Positions 1-11,010 of a stretch of 64,000 nt of DNA are shown piece by piece. A program made the translations under genes and the position numbers. A model generated the notes under the pieces. That model was not told the origin of the DNA, made no database searches, and saw nothing but the letters and a program-made list of their open reading frames with translations. The DNA comes from Podospora pseudocomata (Eukaryota; Ascomycota; Sordariomycetes; Sordariales; Podosporaceae), in the NCBI RefSeq assembly GCF_035222375.1, contig NW_026946363.1:682001-746000 (forward strand), given 5' to 3'. Within the stretch, counting starts at the first letter, position 1, and the number at the start of each line of letters is the position of its first letter.

Positions 1-61
1 GCACCTTCCTGACCAAAGATATCCACAGTCCACATCAAACTGGGAAGTTTCGGCCGCAAAC

Positions 62-1309
62 ATGGCCCAGCTTGCTGCACGCGCCAATGTTGCCCCGGAC
101 TCGGGATTTCCAGTCACCCTCCACCCACACTTTAACCCCAAGATCAAAGATCATATCCCTCCAGAGCCACCACACAAAGAGCGAACCCCAGCGCCCGACA
201 GAGGTCTCTTTGCCAATCCCGACAAGAAATCGTTGCTCTCAATCCCCGGTATCAAAGTGGTTCCCTTGACCGAATCGATTGGAACCGTCCTGGAGAATGT
301 CCAGCTCTCCGCCTTGACACCACAACAGCTCGATGAGCTTGCTCTGCTGGTCAACGAACGCGGTGTGGTCTTCTTCCGCTCTCAAGATCTGACCACTGAA
401 GGTCAGGTCAAACTCTTTGAACACTATGGAGAGCTCGACCGTCACCCGTCTCAGAAAGACACGCGCCATCATGTCATCAGAGGCAGCACCATAGATCACA
501 GGGAGATATTGGCCTACACCCCTTGGCCAAGCGGCGATTTCCATGCCGACACCTCTTTCGAGATCAACCCGCCATCTTACTCGATGCTCAGAATGGAAGA
601 GCACCCGCCTGTTGGTGGTGACACGGCGTGGGTATCGTCTTATGGTCTGTACGATACTCTGTCGGATGCCATGAAGTATGCTCATTGTTGTCACTGCTCC
701 CATATGTCTTTTGTGTCCTGACAAAGCGTAAGCAGAAACTTTTTGTCCGGTCTTCACGCCGTTCACACCTCTCGTCTTCAGTACGACACCATCCTCGACC
801 TTTGGCAAGTGCCTCCCAACCGTGCCCCAATCGACACCCACCACCCCGCTGTTCGGACTCATCCAGTCACTGGCCTCCGGGCACTGAACGTCAACCCCGG
901 CTTTGTCACGGGCTTCGCCGAGTTGAAGAAATATGAAGGCGATAAGATTTTGGACTTCTTGAACTATCACATTCATTCTGCGGATGACCATTATGTACGA
1001 TTCAAGTGGGAGGTGGGGAGTGTTGCGTTGTGGGACAACCGAGCCGTGGTTCATCGCGTAATTCCCGGATCGTACGAGACCCCTAGGAGAGGCATTAGAA
1101 CGACTGTTTTTGGAGAAAAGCGTATGTACTACTGGTGCATTGCGTCGGAGTGTTGATCGAATTGATAGCTGACGTGAACTTGAACAGCATACTTCGATCC
1201 GAAGAGCGAGGGAAGGTTGGAGAGACAAAAGAGGCTAAAAGCTGAGAAAGAGAACGAAGATAAAGCTAAAGGTGTCAATGGAACCAACGGCAATGGGGTC
1301 AGCCACTGA
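62..1309 (+). CDS. TauD/TfdA-type Fe(II)/2-oxoglutarate dioxygenase
   Basis: Three exons are inferred: 62-675, 736-1121 and 1188-1309, giving about 373 aa. Both introns (60 and 66 nt) start GTATG and end CAG, and the frame is kept across both. The protein carries the family's Fe(II) ligands: HxD at H161/D163 (HADTSFEINPP) and a distal His near residue 311 (DNRAVVHRVIPG). It also has the 2-oxoglutarate-binding Arg region (TPRRGIRTTVFGEKPYFDP). Known family members oxidise taurine, other sulfonates or related small acids, usually in sulfur or carbon scavenging. The real substrate cannot be read from sequence. There is no signal peptide, so it is probably cytosolic. The C-terminal 30 residues are a charged, low-complexity tail. 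The chosen ATG has a good context (GCAAACATGG) and is the first in frame. Confidence 0.9.
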
Positions 1310-2376
1310 GTGGCATTTGTCGATGTGGAAGATACGGGGAAAATACGGGGAATATCCCAGGCATGTGGGTTGGATCATGTTGGCTCCAGACACGGTATAT
1401 CTCAGGTTTCACAAGCATGCTTTCGATGATGACCACATCCATTTGTTGTAGGAGAGGAATGCGAAATCAAGGTGGCGAATCAGCCAAGGCCCGAATCATT
1501 GTCCCCGTGTTTCTGTTGGTATAATGGATTTTTTGAATTATTTCAGTGTTGCAACTAAATAATTGCCATGTTGTCCCTGAACTGCACAATCAGCATCCGG
1601 CCACATGAGACAAAACACGAGCCGGAGAAGTTCCAGATAGAGCGTTGGGACCCAGCAAACATTCTAATGGCTCTCACGATGCAGACTACAGGCGTTACCA
1701 AGGAAAACCCTCTCCAAAAAATGGCACCGCAAAAGTAATTAGTTGATAATAATTAAACATTTTACTGGCTTGCAATGCCGATTATTTTGGGGGGAGGGTG
1801 CCAAAAAAAGGGAACCTTCCTGTGCCGGAGACAGGTCTTCACTAGGTACCTAGGTACTAGTTGTTTTTGGAGCCCACATCAGTGAGACCAACGTCATTAT
1901 AGTTTTGGTTAATGTGACGATATCTACGTTCGACTGTCTTTGATTGATGTCTCTTTCATTAGATTTTGATGTTTGTATTTGAGCACCATAGTCAACCGCG
2001 AATAATCACCCAACTGAACTGTTGAAAGAGTGTCTTGACGTCAAGAGGAGGCTTTTCATCAACATGATCAGATCATGAGATACCTACGATACAGAGTTGA
2101 CGATCCAAAGAATACACTTGGTTTTCGAAACCTGACCCTTGGTAAGTCGTCATGTGTACCTTTCATACTAAACCGACGGCAGCTTCTAGTACATGTAATG
2201 CCCGATTCCCACTTCAAAGTCTTACCCTTCTTGACTGCCAAAGCTACCGGCAAAAAGTCAGAATTGCCACACACATTCTCACGAAACTTCAACGACAAGT
2301 CAGCCTTGCCAGATATACTCAACATCCCACAACACTACCTCAGACTACTTACCGACAACGAACCACCTCCACAAAC
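1310..2376. other. intergenic region, no gene seen
   Basis: This stretch is non-coding by eye. It holds the 3' flank of the dioxygenase, an AT-rich stretch near 1735-1780, and a palindromic ACTAGGTACCTAGGTACT motif near 1842-1859 of a kind often met in fungal intergenic DNA. A perfect CRE lies at 2036-2043 and is listed separately. Confidence 0.5.
2036..2043. promoter_or_regulatory. CRE palindrome TGACGTCA
   Basis: This is a perfect ATF/CREB-type octamer inside the longer palindrome CTTGACGTCAAG. It lies about 335 bp upstream of the small ORF at 2377. ATF/CREB bZIP factors bind this motif, and the window encodes such a factor at 18041-19738, but no functional link is shown. Confidence 0.3.
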
Positions 2377-2571
2377 ATGTGCGCAAAGCATTACAAGTAC
2401 TGCAATGACCCATCGGGCTGCGCAACCGAGATGTCCGTCACTATCAACAAATGGCCCGCAGCCATAAAGCACGGCAAAGATTGTGACCCGTGTTTAGGTC
2501 AAAAGGTGACGCAGGAGGGGGTTAACTGTGGCAAACACACTTTGCCGAGTGTCATATTGAAGAAGACTTAA
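2377..2571 (+). CDS. small Cys-rich hypothetical protein (64 aa)
   Basis: A short open frame starts at an ATG in good context (CACAAACATGTG) and ends with TAA. It encodes 64 residues with six Cys (positions 2, 9, 15, 36, 39 and 51), including a CxxC, and a Lys-rich C-terminus. There is no signal peptide, so a secreted effector is unlikely. Paired cysteines could bind a metal, but no named domain is recognised. The same frame is open further upstream, but that part looks like untranslated leader. It may be a real small gene or chance. Confidence 0.4.
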   Translation: MCAKHYKYCNDPSGCATEMSVTINKWPAAIKHGKDCDPCLGQKVTQEGVNCGKHTLPSVILKKT

Positions 2572-2964
2572 TCATGAGTGGGTGCTCATGGTGAATACTG
2601 TGGTCGCAGTGGTGGGACTTGGGCTATGGAAACGGTTCCTGCATAGCAGCTGAGGATCGTTTGCTTGCATTGTTTTGCCCGTGCCATGGGCATTTGTTGA
2701 TGGAATTACGTATCGTTGATCTATTGGTCATGATGTTGGTGGCCAGGTACCTACCTAGACTTGATATCAGTTGCTAGCTGGAGAAACTCGATACAGCAAT
2801 AAAACCCCTGGGAGTCACCATACAGCGTCCGTCTACCTCCTCACCTTCACCGTGCTATGCTATGTTGGAAACACCAGGATTGAATGAATAGTTTCATGGT
2901 AACGACCCTCTTTCGCTTCTATTGTCAAAGAACTGTGCTGTATTTACAGTTACTGCTCTGCCAG
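2572..2964. other. intergenic region
   Basis: This is the shared 3' flank of the small ORF (plus) and the convergent surface-protein gene (minus). No coding or structural signal was seen. Confidence 0.5.
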
Positions 2965-3972
2965 CTATTCTCTGTCCTGCCTTGACGTTGTCGGTAATTC
3001 CTGTGGACCAATATCATAGGTAGCGGGAAGTTCCACGTGAGTATTGCCCACACCCGGCATCTCAACAGCAGCCTTGTATGCAGTTGGCATCTCCTTTGAA
3101 AACACTCCATACTGGGGCGGCAGTGGACCACCGGCTCCATGATAAGTGCTTGTTTGTTGCGTATAACCGCTCTGTTGCGGATAGCCCGCTCCAAATCCAG
3201 GTGATTCTGACGCCGGGCCTCCCAATGGCGAAGATTCCGGCAACGAGGAGGCAGCCAGCGCCCTTCGACTCCTCCACCATAAGAAAAATCCAACACCAGC
3301 AAGAATGGCGAGTATCGGTATGACCACCGCGATTGCGGCAATAGCTCCGGTACTGAGGCTTGAACCTGCTGGTTCAGCTATTGGCGCGGTGTCCGGGCTT
3401 GAAGATGTCTCCAAGGATCCCAATTGACTTGTGGGCGAGGAAGTCGTTATTGGAGGGTCTGTGTTTGAGGTTGATTGCGTATTTAAGGGCGATATGTCGG
3501 TCGTCTGGTGTACCATGCGAACGCCAAACGCATTGATGCCTTGCGGAGATATGAATGTCTGGGTTTCGGTGGCAGTCACGCCGTTCCTAGATGTGGTGAC
3601 CGTGACAACGTTGCCTGTCCATTTCGCTTTGAACGTGCAAAAATGGTCCACCCAAGGTCCGGAGAGTACAGCATTAGAAGGAACACAAGAAAGAGAGATG
3701 TCGCTTCGGTATATTGGGCAGCAGGTCACCGTGGTGATCGTACTGACGCCCTTGGAATCCGAACAAGCACTCCAGTACCCGCTAGGACAAGCGATGCCGG
3801 GGGAGAAAAAGGAGGTTGACTCGGTGTCGAATCCTGGAGGAAGGCAGGTAGGGTCGTTATCCATAACCCAAATATTTCCGGGCATGTATATGCCATTGCA
3901 AGCAGGAGGTCTCGAGTACGTCGTTGTAAGCGGTTGAAAGGGGAAGGAGGTCATGGCAAGGGTTGCCATCAT
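2965..3972 (-). CDS. single-pass membrane/surface protein of the fungal Thr-rich sensor-like type
   Basis: One exon encodes 335 aa. The N-terminal half (to about residue 150) has regularly spaced Cys (PPACNGIYM, DPTCLPPGF, GIACPSGYW, CCPIY) and the LTTTYSRPPAC opening seen in many fungal ectodomains of unknown role. A Ser/Thr/Pro-rich linker follows (about 155-210). Next come one strong transmembrane helix (STGAIAAIAVVIPILAILAGVGFFLWW) with a basic stop-transfer WRSRR, and a cytosolic tail of about 100 residues rich in Pro, Gly, Gln and Tyr. The layout resembles Mid2/Wsc-type wall-stress sensors, but no named domain is certain. A classical cleaved signal peptide is not obvious. M1 or M2 could be the start; a short upstream exon cannot be ruled out. 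Confidence 0.75.
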   Translation of the reverse strand: MMATLAMTSFPFQPLTTTYSRPPACNGIYMPGNIWVMDNDPTCLPPGFDTESTSFFSPGIACPSGYWSACSDSKGVSTITTVTCCPIYRSDISLSCVPSNAVLSGPWVDHFCTFKAKWTGNVVTVTTSRNGVTATETQTFISPQGINAFGVRMVHQTTDISPLNTQSTSNTDPPITTSSPTSQLGSLETSSSPDTAPIAEPAGSSLSTGAIAAIAVVIPILAILAGVGFFLWWRSRRALAASSLPESSPLGGPASESPGFGAGYPQQSGYTQQTSTYHGAGGPLPPQYGVFSKEMPTAYKAAVEMPGVGNTHVELPATYDIGPQELPTTSRQDRE

Positions 3973-4914
3973 GACAGATACAATGAGAGATGGATCCAGG
4001 TACGTAAAGGCGAGAGATGGCAGGTGCTGTCAAGAGGATATCACTGAGACCATCGTGAAAAATAGAAGAAGGAAAACAGAGAAATGGAGAAGATGACCGC
4101 GGCATGGTGGAGGCAGTTTGAGCTACCTGATGCTTTATCCCCCCCGGTGATAACATGTCGGAAAGACTGAGCCAAATCTCTCAAGTGCGAGCAACCCGCA
4201 CTGATCCGGGAGCTGAACTGGGGGCTAAACCATTTCGAGTTTCGTGTAGCAGAAGGTTATTGGAGGTTACGCATCTGTTGGTTGCATTGTGCAACATAGC
4301 CAGTTCAGGGGTAGAAGCGCGGAAGCATTGGGTGAAGAAGTCTGGAGCGGCGCAGCAGGCGCAGTCCGAGGCTGATGATCTGGTTACCGGATGTGACACG
4401 GAACCAAACATGGAACCATTCAGTAGTGGCTCTCACTGTGGGCAGTGAAGGTTAAAAAAGATATTTTGAAAGCTCTAGGCCTGGTACGGGCGCCTATGCG
4501 TAGGGACTGCACCTTGACCAGAGAACAATAAGACAAGCTTCAGCAAAAGGTAATGAGGCTGCGAGCACGTGGGAGAGCTGCAACCTGCAAAGGCGTTTGA
4601 TGAGCATTGCGCAGACCAAACACATTTCGAGCAACGATGATAAGATAAGAAATCCGATAAAAGATAAGAGTGTCAGAACTCAGCTGCTTGAGCGAGTTGC
4701 GGGGAGAAAAGCTGAAGGTGGGGCCTGCCCTCGTCAAAAACCCGCAACAGGCCGGCAAGTCACGGGACCGGGTCAAATTTCGACCGTGCACCCACACTTG
4801 CACGGCAGCCCTGGGCGAAATTGTTGCAAATTCGCGAAAACCAAAGAGAGAGGCAGCTGGCCCACGACACCACACGTCAACCACACCACATCACGACCCC
4901 ATCCAGCCGTCAAA
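3973..4914. other. divergent promoter region between the surface protein and eL42 genes
   Basis: This holds the upstream regions of the minus-strand surface-protein gene and the plus-strand ribosomal protein gene. Open frames in it lack any family signal. The last 60 bases before 4915 are an A/C-rich leader (CACACCACATCACGACCCC), typical of fungal ribosomal protein mRNAs. Confidence 0.5.
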
Positions 4915-5806
4915 ATGGTGAACGTCCCCAAGACCAGAAAGACCTTCTGCAAGAGCAAGGAGTGCGGCAAGCACCAGCTCCACAAGGTCACCCAGTACAA
5001 GGCCGGCAAGGCTTCGGCCTTCGCTCAGGGAAAGCGCCGTTACGACCGCAAGCAGAGCGGTTACGGTGGTCAGACCAAGCCCGTCTTCCACAAGAAGGCG
5101 AAGACCACCAAGAAGATCGTTCTCAGACTGGTGAGATTACCCGATCGCTGAATCGAGGACGGAGGTATGCTAAAACGGGTGGAATAGGAATGCTCCGCGT
5201 GCAAGGCCAAGAAGCAGCTCCCTCTCAAGCGCTGCAAGCACTTCGAGCTTGGGTAAGTTTTTGTTCGCCTTTTTCCTTGCCAGCATCACGAATTCGAGAG
5301 ACTCCTGCGAAACCGACCGGCATGATGAAAACCGATTGTGTGAACCACGAGCTTCCGACTACCCCGCGGCGGCGAATCTGCGACCAGGACCACTCCGAGT
5401 ACGAACACGCCTCACGACACCATCATACGGAAAGTTTGATCCAACACTCGTCACATATACAATGGGAATTCGATGTTTGGGGTACAAAACGCCAGGAGAA
5501 TCATATTCAGGTTTTCGAGCTGTTGCGGTCAGCATGACACCGGACGATGGGCAGCTATGATGTTTCGAACCAATCACCTCCGAATATCGGCAACACGATC
5601 TCGACATAGACTTATTGCACCACGAGAATATTTGCGATGCATGTTTCGATCTCCAAAATGCTCGACGTCATACGACGTCAAGATATGGAACAGGGTTCTG
5701 CGGCAGTCTCTCGAATTTGGTGCACCAGTTGCCGGACCGAACACGTGCTGACAGATTGTGCTACAGTGGTGACAAGAAGACCAAGGGTGCTGCCCTCGTC
5801 TTCTAA
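4915..5806 (+). CDS. 60S ribosomal protein eL42 (L44/L36a)
   Basis: Three exons: 4915-5130, 5188-5252 and 5767-5806, encoding about 106 aa that match eL42 along the whole length ([12 protein letters not shown] ... [21 protein letters not shown]). The zinc-binding Cys pairs are CKSKEC and CSACK, plus the RCKHF region. Residue 56 is Pro (GGQTKPVF). In yeast, Pro at this position is the cycloheximide-sensitive state and Gln gives resistance, so this organism should be sensitive at this locus. Intron 1 is 57 nt. Intron 2 is 514 nt (5253-5766), unusually long for this genome, with a GCTGAC branch-like site 20 bases before CTACAG. Frames running upstream from the ATG are leader, because known eL42 starts at MVNVPKTR. 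Confidence 0.96.
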
Positions 5807-7052
5807 ATGCGCTCCGGCTGGAAATGTGGGTGGTGAAGATTTGAGGACATTGGCTCTGGTTTTCGGGATTTGCCTGCATGGGAATTTGCCGCGCCATGTC
5901 GTGGAGCATCACAATATGATTTCGATGTTGACATGGGAATACCGGGCATAGAGGATCATGTACATGGGCATGGGTGGTTTCGGTCGCGGGACAAGCAACA
6001 ATACCATCCTCGGGGCGTTTCGTCTGCGCTTTTTCACGAACACTGCTTCCAGTTTCCTCACACTTCAACGACCGAACAAGCGCCCTTGGTGCAGTGACCG
6101 CAACTGTTTTGTACGCATGTCGGGGCTGGTGGCTACGACGAATGTGAGGTTGGGCGGGAACTGGGAATCCCGTTAGCCAAGAAAACGGGCCAATGTCTTT
6201 TTGAAGCTGAATAAATTAAGTGGACGCACCAAACCTACTCCCACCATCGTTTCCCACTCCCATTCTTGCTGTGTATCCAGAGCCTCCGAACGCCGTAGAA
6301 GAACAGGTTTCCCTTCGTTGCAGTCTTGAGCGCTCAGTTCCTATGACCCATTACAGATTTAATATGAGAATTAACCACCACATTCCAGTATAGGACCAAA
6401 CAAATGACCCGATTTGAGGACTCGGTTGCGCGGCATCTGATTGGAAGCATGTCGAGCGGCTAGACGCGATACAGCTTGGGTTCTCACCGCACTCCCTGAT
6501 GGTGATGCCGCCTGGGTGTGGTTGCACAAATGGCCAGCAACGCTCAACAGCGTTTTGGTCCTCACCAATCCCGACTTGACAAACAAGCGCAGCCAGTTGT
6601 AATAGCTCGAGGGGCCAGTCACAGGGCGGCGCCATCGGCAATGAAGCGAGCTGCTGAGAGGTTGATACAAGCCTGGTGGACACGCAGTCGGAGAGGCTTA
6701 ATCTCAGCCGCAGCTGCACACAGTCGGGTCTGGGAGACCTCGCGGGATCCAGGTTGGGTTTGGCTCTCTCTGTGTGCCCAATATGAGGGCACCGATGCCC
6801 GGCCACAGAATGGTTCACATGCATGTCCGATCTGCTGCCTTTCCAATGGGCTCCGGAAGAGGGAATATTGACCTGCCTCTCCAAGACCGAGTCAACACAC
6901 AACGTTCATAAAACATGATCCTGGAGGACCTGACTGATATAAAACAATTTATCACTCAACAAAGAACCTCAAGATAACACCATTGAGAAGACACCTGACA
7001 TTACCAGGCCAGGGGACTCCGTCTGTGCCCCGCGCCCACGCCGTCAAAAACT
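5807..7052. other. intergenic region, no gene seen
   Basis: About 1.2 kb without a convincing gene. Antisense frames around 6350-6900 have no family signal. A TATA-like site lies near the 3' end and is listed separately. Confidence 0.5.
6937..6944 (+). promoter_or_regulatory. TATA-like box for the DUF3433 gene
   Basis: ATATAAAA lies about 110 bases upstream of the ATG at 7053. This spacing fits a core promoter with a leader of under 100 bases. Confidence 0.4.
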
Positions 7053-10000
7053 ATGCAACAACCCCTTATTACACCAAGAGACGACCGAGCCTATGAGTAC
7101 AGCATCCAGGCCACGGAAGATTACAACTATGAACCAAGGAGGACAGAGGGGCAGGTCGCGCCGACATGGCAGCCACCAGCATGGAGACCGACTGACACAC
7201 CCAACTACAAGCCAAAACCACTGCGATGGCCATTCATCAGCGGTCTTATGGTCCTGCTAGTCGTGGCCATCGCCCTTATCATTTTTGCCGACAGGAGCCT
7301 GCCAAACTCAGACACGAGTGCTCGGTTTTTGGGACTACATCCCAATGCCTCGCAACCTGTGCGGCTAGCTCGCGATGTTCTCCCGAACAACACAGCAACC
7401 ATGACCCCAGTCAGTGGCATGACTTCGATGTCACAGAGCACTCTGAGTTTCGAGGAAGAGGTCAGGGTCGCTGTTCAGAGCAGTTCTTCCCCAGAGATTG
7501 TGTCTCAGGCGACACCGACGCTTCAGTCGTCTACCGAAACACAGTCTATACCTTCCGGCTCAACGTCCCCGATCTTCATCGTGACAGGCATCACAAAGAC
7601 CGAAAGACTGTCTCTCTCAGCTTCAGAAACGATGGATAACAACGCGTTTAGGTTGCCAGATCCTGAAACAAGCAATCCATCAAGCGTTCCGTCAGTCACG
7701 ATATCTGAAGACACCTCAGCAACTGCCTCTGGTTTATCGTCTGTAACCGCTCCCCCTTCAGAGCCTGTCAGTTCCAGCACTAGTGCGACCAGCGTGAGCG
7801 GCATGTCGTTGATACCGATATCTGTCTCCATATCTTATTTTACACGAAACGTTACAGTTCCTTTCACGACAATTCTCTTCACCTCAACATTCACCAGAAC
7901 TCGAACGTCTTCGTTCAGCAGTGCTTCTACATTTACCACATCATTTGTGACAGATGTGACCGATGTGGCTCCAACCACGGTCATGTCATTCTGGTCATCA
8001 GATGGATCAGAAGGCGCAGTCCCTATTTCCACTGGCATGGGCACTGGCGTGAAGCCTACAACAATCGTTTCAGGGGTGACGACGACCGTTGCAGGTGTTT
8101 CCACGGCGACAGATGTTGTGACGTCTGTTTTTACCAGCACGCTTACCGGAGTGGTGATTCCAAGCGTGGGCCAGGTTACGATCACTTACTTCCAGACTGT
8201 CATGCCTGTTCCAGTCACGGAGCCACCTAACCCGGTCAAGGTGACGGGGGTGGAAGTCATTGACGGGACAGTCATTGAGGTTATTAAAACTCAGGGGCCT
8301 GTTGTGGTCGTTGTCCCCACAAACGAAGTCCAAACTAGGGTGGTTGAGCAGGAGATTAGAACTGGTGTCGTTCGGGTCGGCGGATCTGCCGTGACCAATG
8401 TTGTGGTCATCACACCGACCCCTGGCGTCGCCATAGGCCAAGTTACTAATGTTGATGGTGCACCCCGGACCATTCAAGCGGTTGTGGCACCAGTCGAAGT
8501 TGGACAGCCGGTAACTTACACAGTCGTTGACAACGTCGGGGGCTCACTTGTTTCGCAAGTTGTCGTTACTACACCGGCTGGGCCGCCTTATCAACCGGTT
8601 TCATACACTGTTGTCCGCGAGCAAGGAGGGTCTCTTGCGACTCAAGTCGTAGTAACCACACCAACAGGCCCTCCAGGCCAGCCGATAACCTACACCGCCA
8701 TTAACATGGAAGGAGGAACCCCGGTGACCCAAGTTGTCGTCACCACACCTTCCGTTGACGGCCCTTTCGTGCCCATCACCTACCTCGTCACAACCAACAT
8801 AGGCGGCACCCCAACCGTCGTCACCATAACCCCCGCCCCAACAACCTTTGTCACCACCATCGACGGCACAACCATAACCCGCGTGACAACCCCCCAAGTG
8901 ACGAGCTTCACCACAACCATAGACGGCACCCTCACCACCCTAACCCTAACCACCACCCCAACCAACACCTCCCCCATCACCCTCACCCTCGCCACGACCT
9001 CTCGCGAGACCCTAAGCACCTTCACCAGCACCATCCCCCCCACCACCTTTCTCACCACCATCTCCGGCTCCCTGAGGACAATAACCTCCACCCCCTCCCC
9101 CACCACCTCCCTCTCAACCCGCCTCCCCACAACCCTAACCTACACCTCAACCACAACCCCAACCCCCTCCTCCCCATCCGAATCCCTCGTCCCCCAAACA
9201 AGGGTAATCTCCTGGTCCGAAACCGACATCTTCCTCGGCACCTTCCTCCCCGCCCTCCTCGCCATTGCCATCGTGATTCCCCTCCGCATCATAGACCTAA
9301 ACGCAAAACTCTACCAACCCTTCCAGTCCCTTACCCTCCCCACTGGCAGTCTGGGTGCTAACACCCTACTGGTCCAATACTCTGGCGTCCTGTCGTTTGT
9401 TACGCCAGTCATCACCCTCTTGCAGGCTAAACACCCTGTCCCATTCGTGACAACGCTCATGGTCGGTTGTGGGAGTTTGATGGTCCCTTTTGCGACTGAG
9501 GCTATCGGGCTGAAGCTTCATGGGGATTGTTATCTCAACACTGCGAGTAAGAACTGCGGTCCGGCGCTGGGGGTGAACAGGACGGCGGGGTATGTTCTTG
9601 TTGGCCTGATGGTTGTCGTGGTTGTTTTGCTAGGGGTGGTGATGTGGTTCACGAACTGGGGACGGAAAGGGGTCACGGGGGTGAGGGCGAATCCGTGGAA
9701 TTTGGCTGGGATGGGGTCGCTCCTGGGGGGGGTGAGGAGTGATTTGGGAGGCGGGCATGGCAAAAAGATGAGGTATAAACGGTATGGAATGGGGTGGTAT
9801 CGGAATCGGGATGGGAGGGAGGATTACGGAATGATAGTGTTGGATGAGGCTGGTCAGGGGTTGCAGCAGCAGCAACATCCTACCTCTGAGAGTGGGAGTG
9901 ACGACATGGATGGGAGTGATGCGGTAGCTGATTTGAAAACGGGGGTGTCGGGGAGTCATTTACCTTTTATGACGTTAAGGATACCGTGGAGGGTCGGCCT

Positions 10001-11010
10001 GATTCTATTTCAACTTGCCGTCTTCATTTTCATCATCTATTACCATGCCTACTACCGCGGCGGGATCAAGGACAATGGCAAGCTCTGGACGTTTATGAAC
10101 GCCAACACCTTTGGGGTGAGGTTCTTGTCGGCGATTATCGGGGTGATAGTAGCGTTTTGTTGGCAGTCCTTCTTTCTGAGTAAGTCCCCCTTTCTCATCT
10201 CCATCCAAAAGAGAATCGGGTTCACTAACAATCAAATCAAAAGGCGTGAGCACCATGACCCCCTTCCAACTAATGGCTCTCTCAACCCAACCGGCCTCCC
10301 GCTCCATCCTCTTCTCGCCGAACACGAACCCCTTTTCGGGGCTCTACTCCGCCATCAGAAACAGACACATGTTCCTGCTCGCGGTCTCAATAGCTGCGAT
10401 CATGTCAGAGTTCTTGCCGGTGCTGCTCTCCAACGTCCCCTTCAGCCTCTACCAAACCTCCGCCGCGGCGACCGCCTGCGCGGTTCTTTCATGTCTCTTC
10501 TTGGCAGTGATGCTCGCCGTGCTCGGCTGGTCGTTCTGGATCCGATACCCCCCGATGCCCGCTGACCCGAGGTCCATCGCGGGGATGATGTACTACCTCT
10601 CCCAGTCACCCACCCTGCTGGCAGATTTGGAGGGGATATCCTCCATGGACGGGGCCGCAAGGCGCAAACGAATAGAAGAGAACGGTGGGAGATATTACTA
10701 CGGGGTGCTGCCTGTTTCTGTGGAGAATGGGTTATGGGAGTCTCAGGACAGGAGAAGGCTAGGGGTGGAAGTGGAGACGGGAGGAGGTAGTGGTAGTAGT
10801 GGGTACGAGCCTGAGGACGGAACAACCCCGGCTTTTGCTGCGATGGACGGGCCAGCTATGACGGAAACGGCTCGCCGAGGCGAATACCATGCCGTTGATG
10901 GCAGTGGTGATGGCGGCAGTGGTGAGTTGAGGCATGATCGGAGCTTCATGAGTCAGAACACGGCGTATCAGGGACATCGGATTGATGAACAGCCTGCGAT
11001 GTATGGTTGA
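7053..11010 (+). CDS. large DUF3433-family membrane protein with repetitive Thr/Pro/Val stalk
   Basis: Two exons (7053-10179 and 10244-11010; 64-nt intron) give about 1297 aa. In order: a cytosolic N-terminus; a TM helix near residues 63-80 (PFISGLMVLLVVAIALIIF); a very long Ser/Thr/Val-rich, probably O-glycosylated extracellular stalk (about 85-720); and two membrane-embedded blocks typical of fungal DUF3433. The first starts at ETDIFLGTFLPALLAIAIVIPLR (about 725) and has the motif PVITLLQAKHPVPF. The second starts near 975 (IPWRVGLILFQLAVFIFIIYY) and includes SVSTMTPFQLMALS, which spans the splice junction. The stalk holds four tandem repeats of about 30 residues. The family has no established biochemical role; it is probably a cell-surface or wall-associated protein. 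Codon choice flips sharply inside the gene (see findings). Confidence 0.88.
8505..8850 (+). repeat. tandem ~30-residue protein repeat in the DUF3433 stalk
   Basis: Three clear copies and one degenerate copy of a unit with the pattern QPvtYTv...GGs..tQVVVTTPxGPP lie end to end. At DNA level the copies have diverged, so this is an old coding repeat, not a fresh minisatellite. Beta-rich Thr/Val repeats of this kind usually form an extended surface stalk. Confidence 0.8.

Noticed and set aside
239-1228. Long minus-strand open frame (329 aa)
   Set aside because: Antisense to the dioxygenase gene, which has clear catalytic motifs and good introns; the antisense product has no family features.
4597-4914. 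In-frame N-terminal extension of eL42
   Set aside because: eL42 is conserved from MVNVPKTR; the upstream codons are leader.
4821-5537. 238-aa frame overlapping eL42
   Set aside because: It is a shifted reading of eL42 exons and intron with biased composition only.
5253-5766. C/D-box snoRNA in the eL42 intron
   Set aside because: C-box-like motifs are present, but no CTGA D-box at a sensible distance; kept only as an open question.
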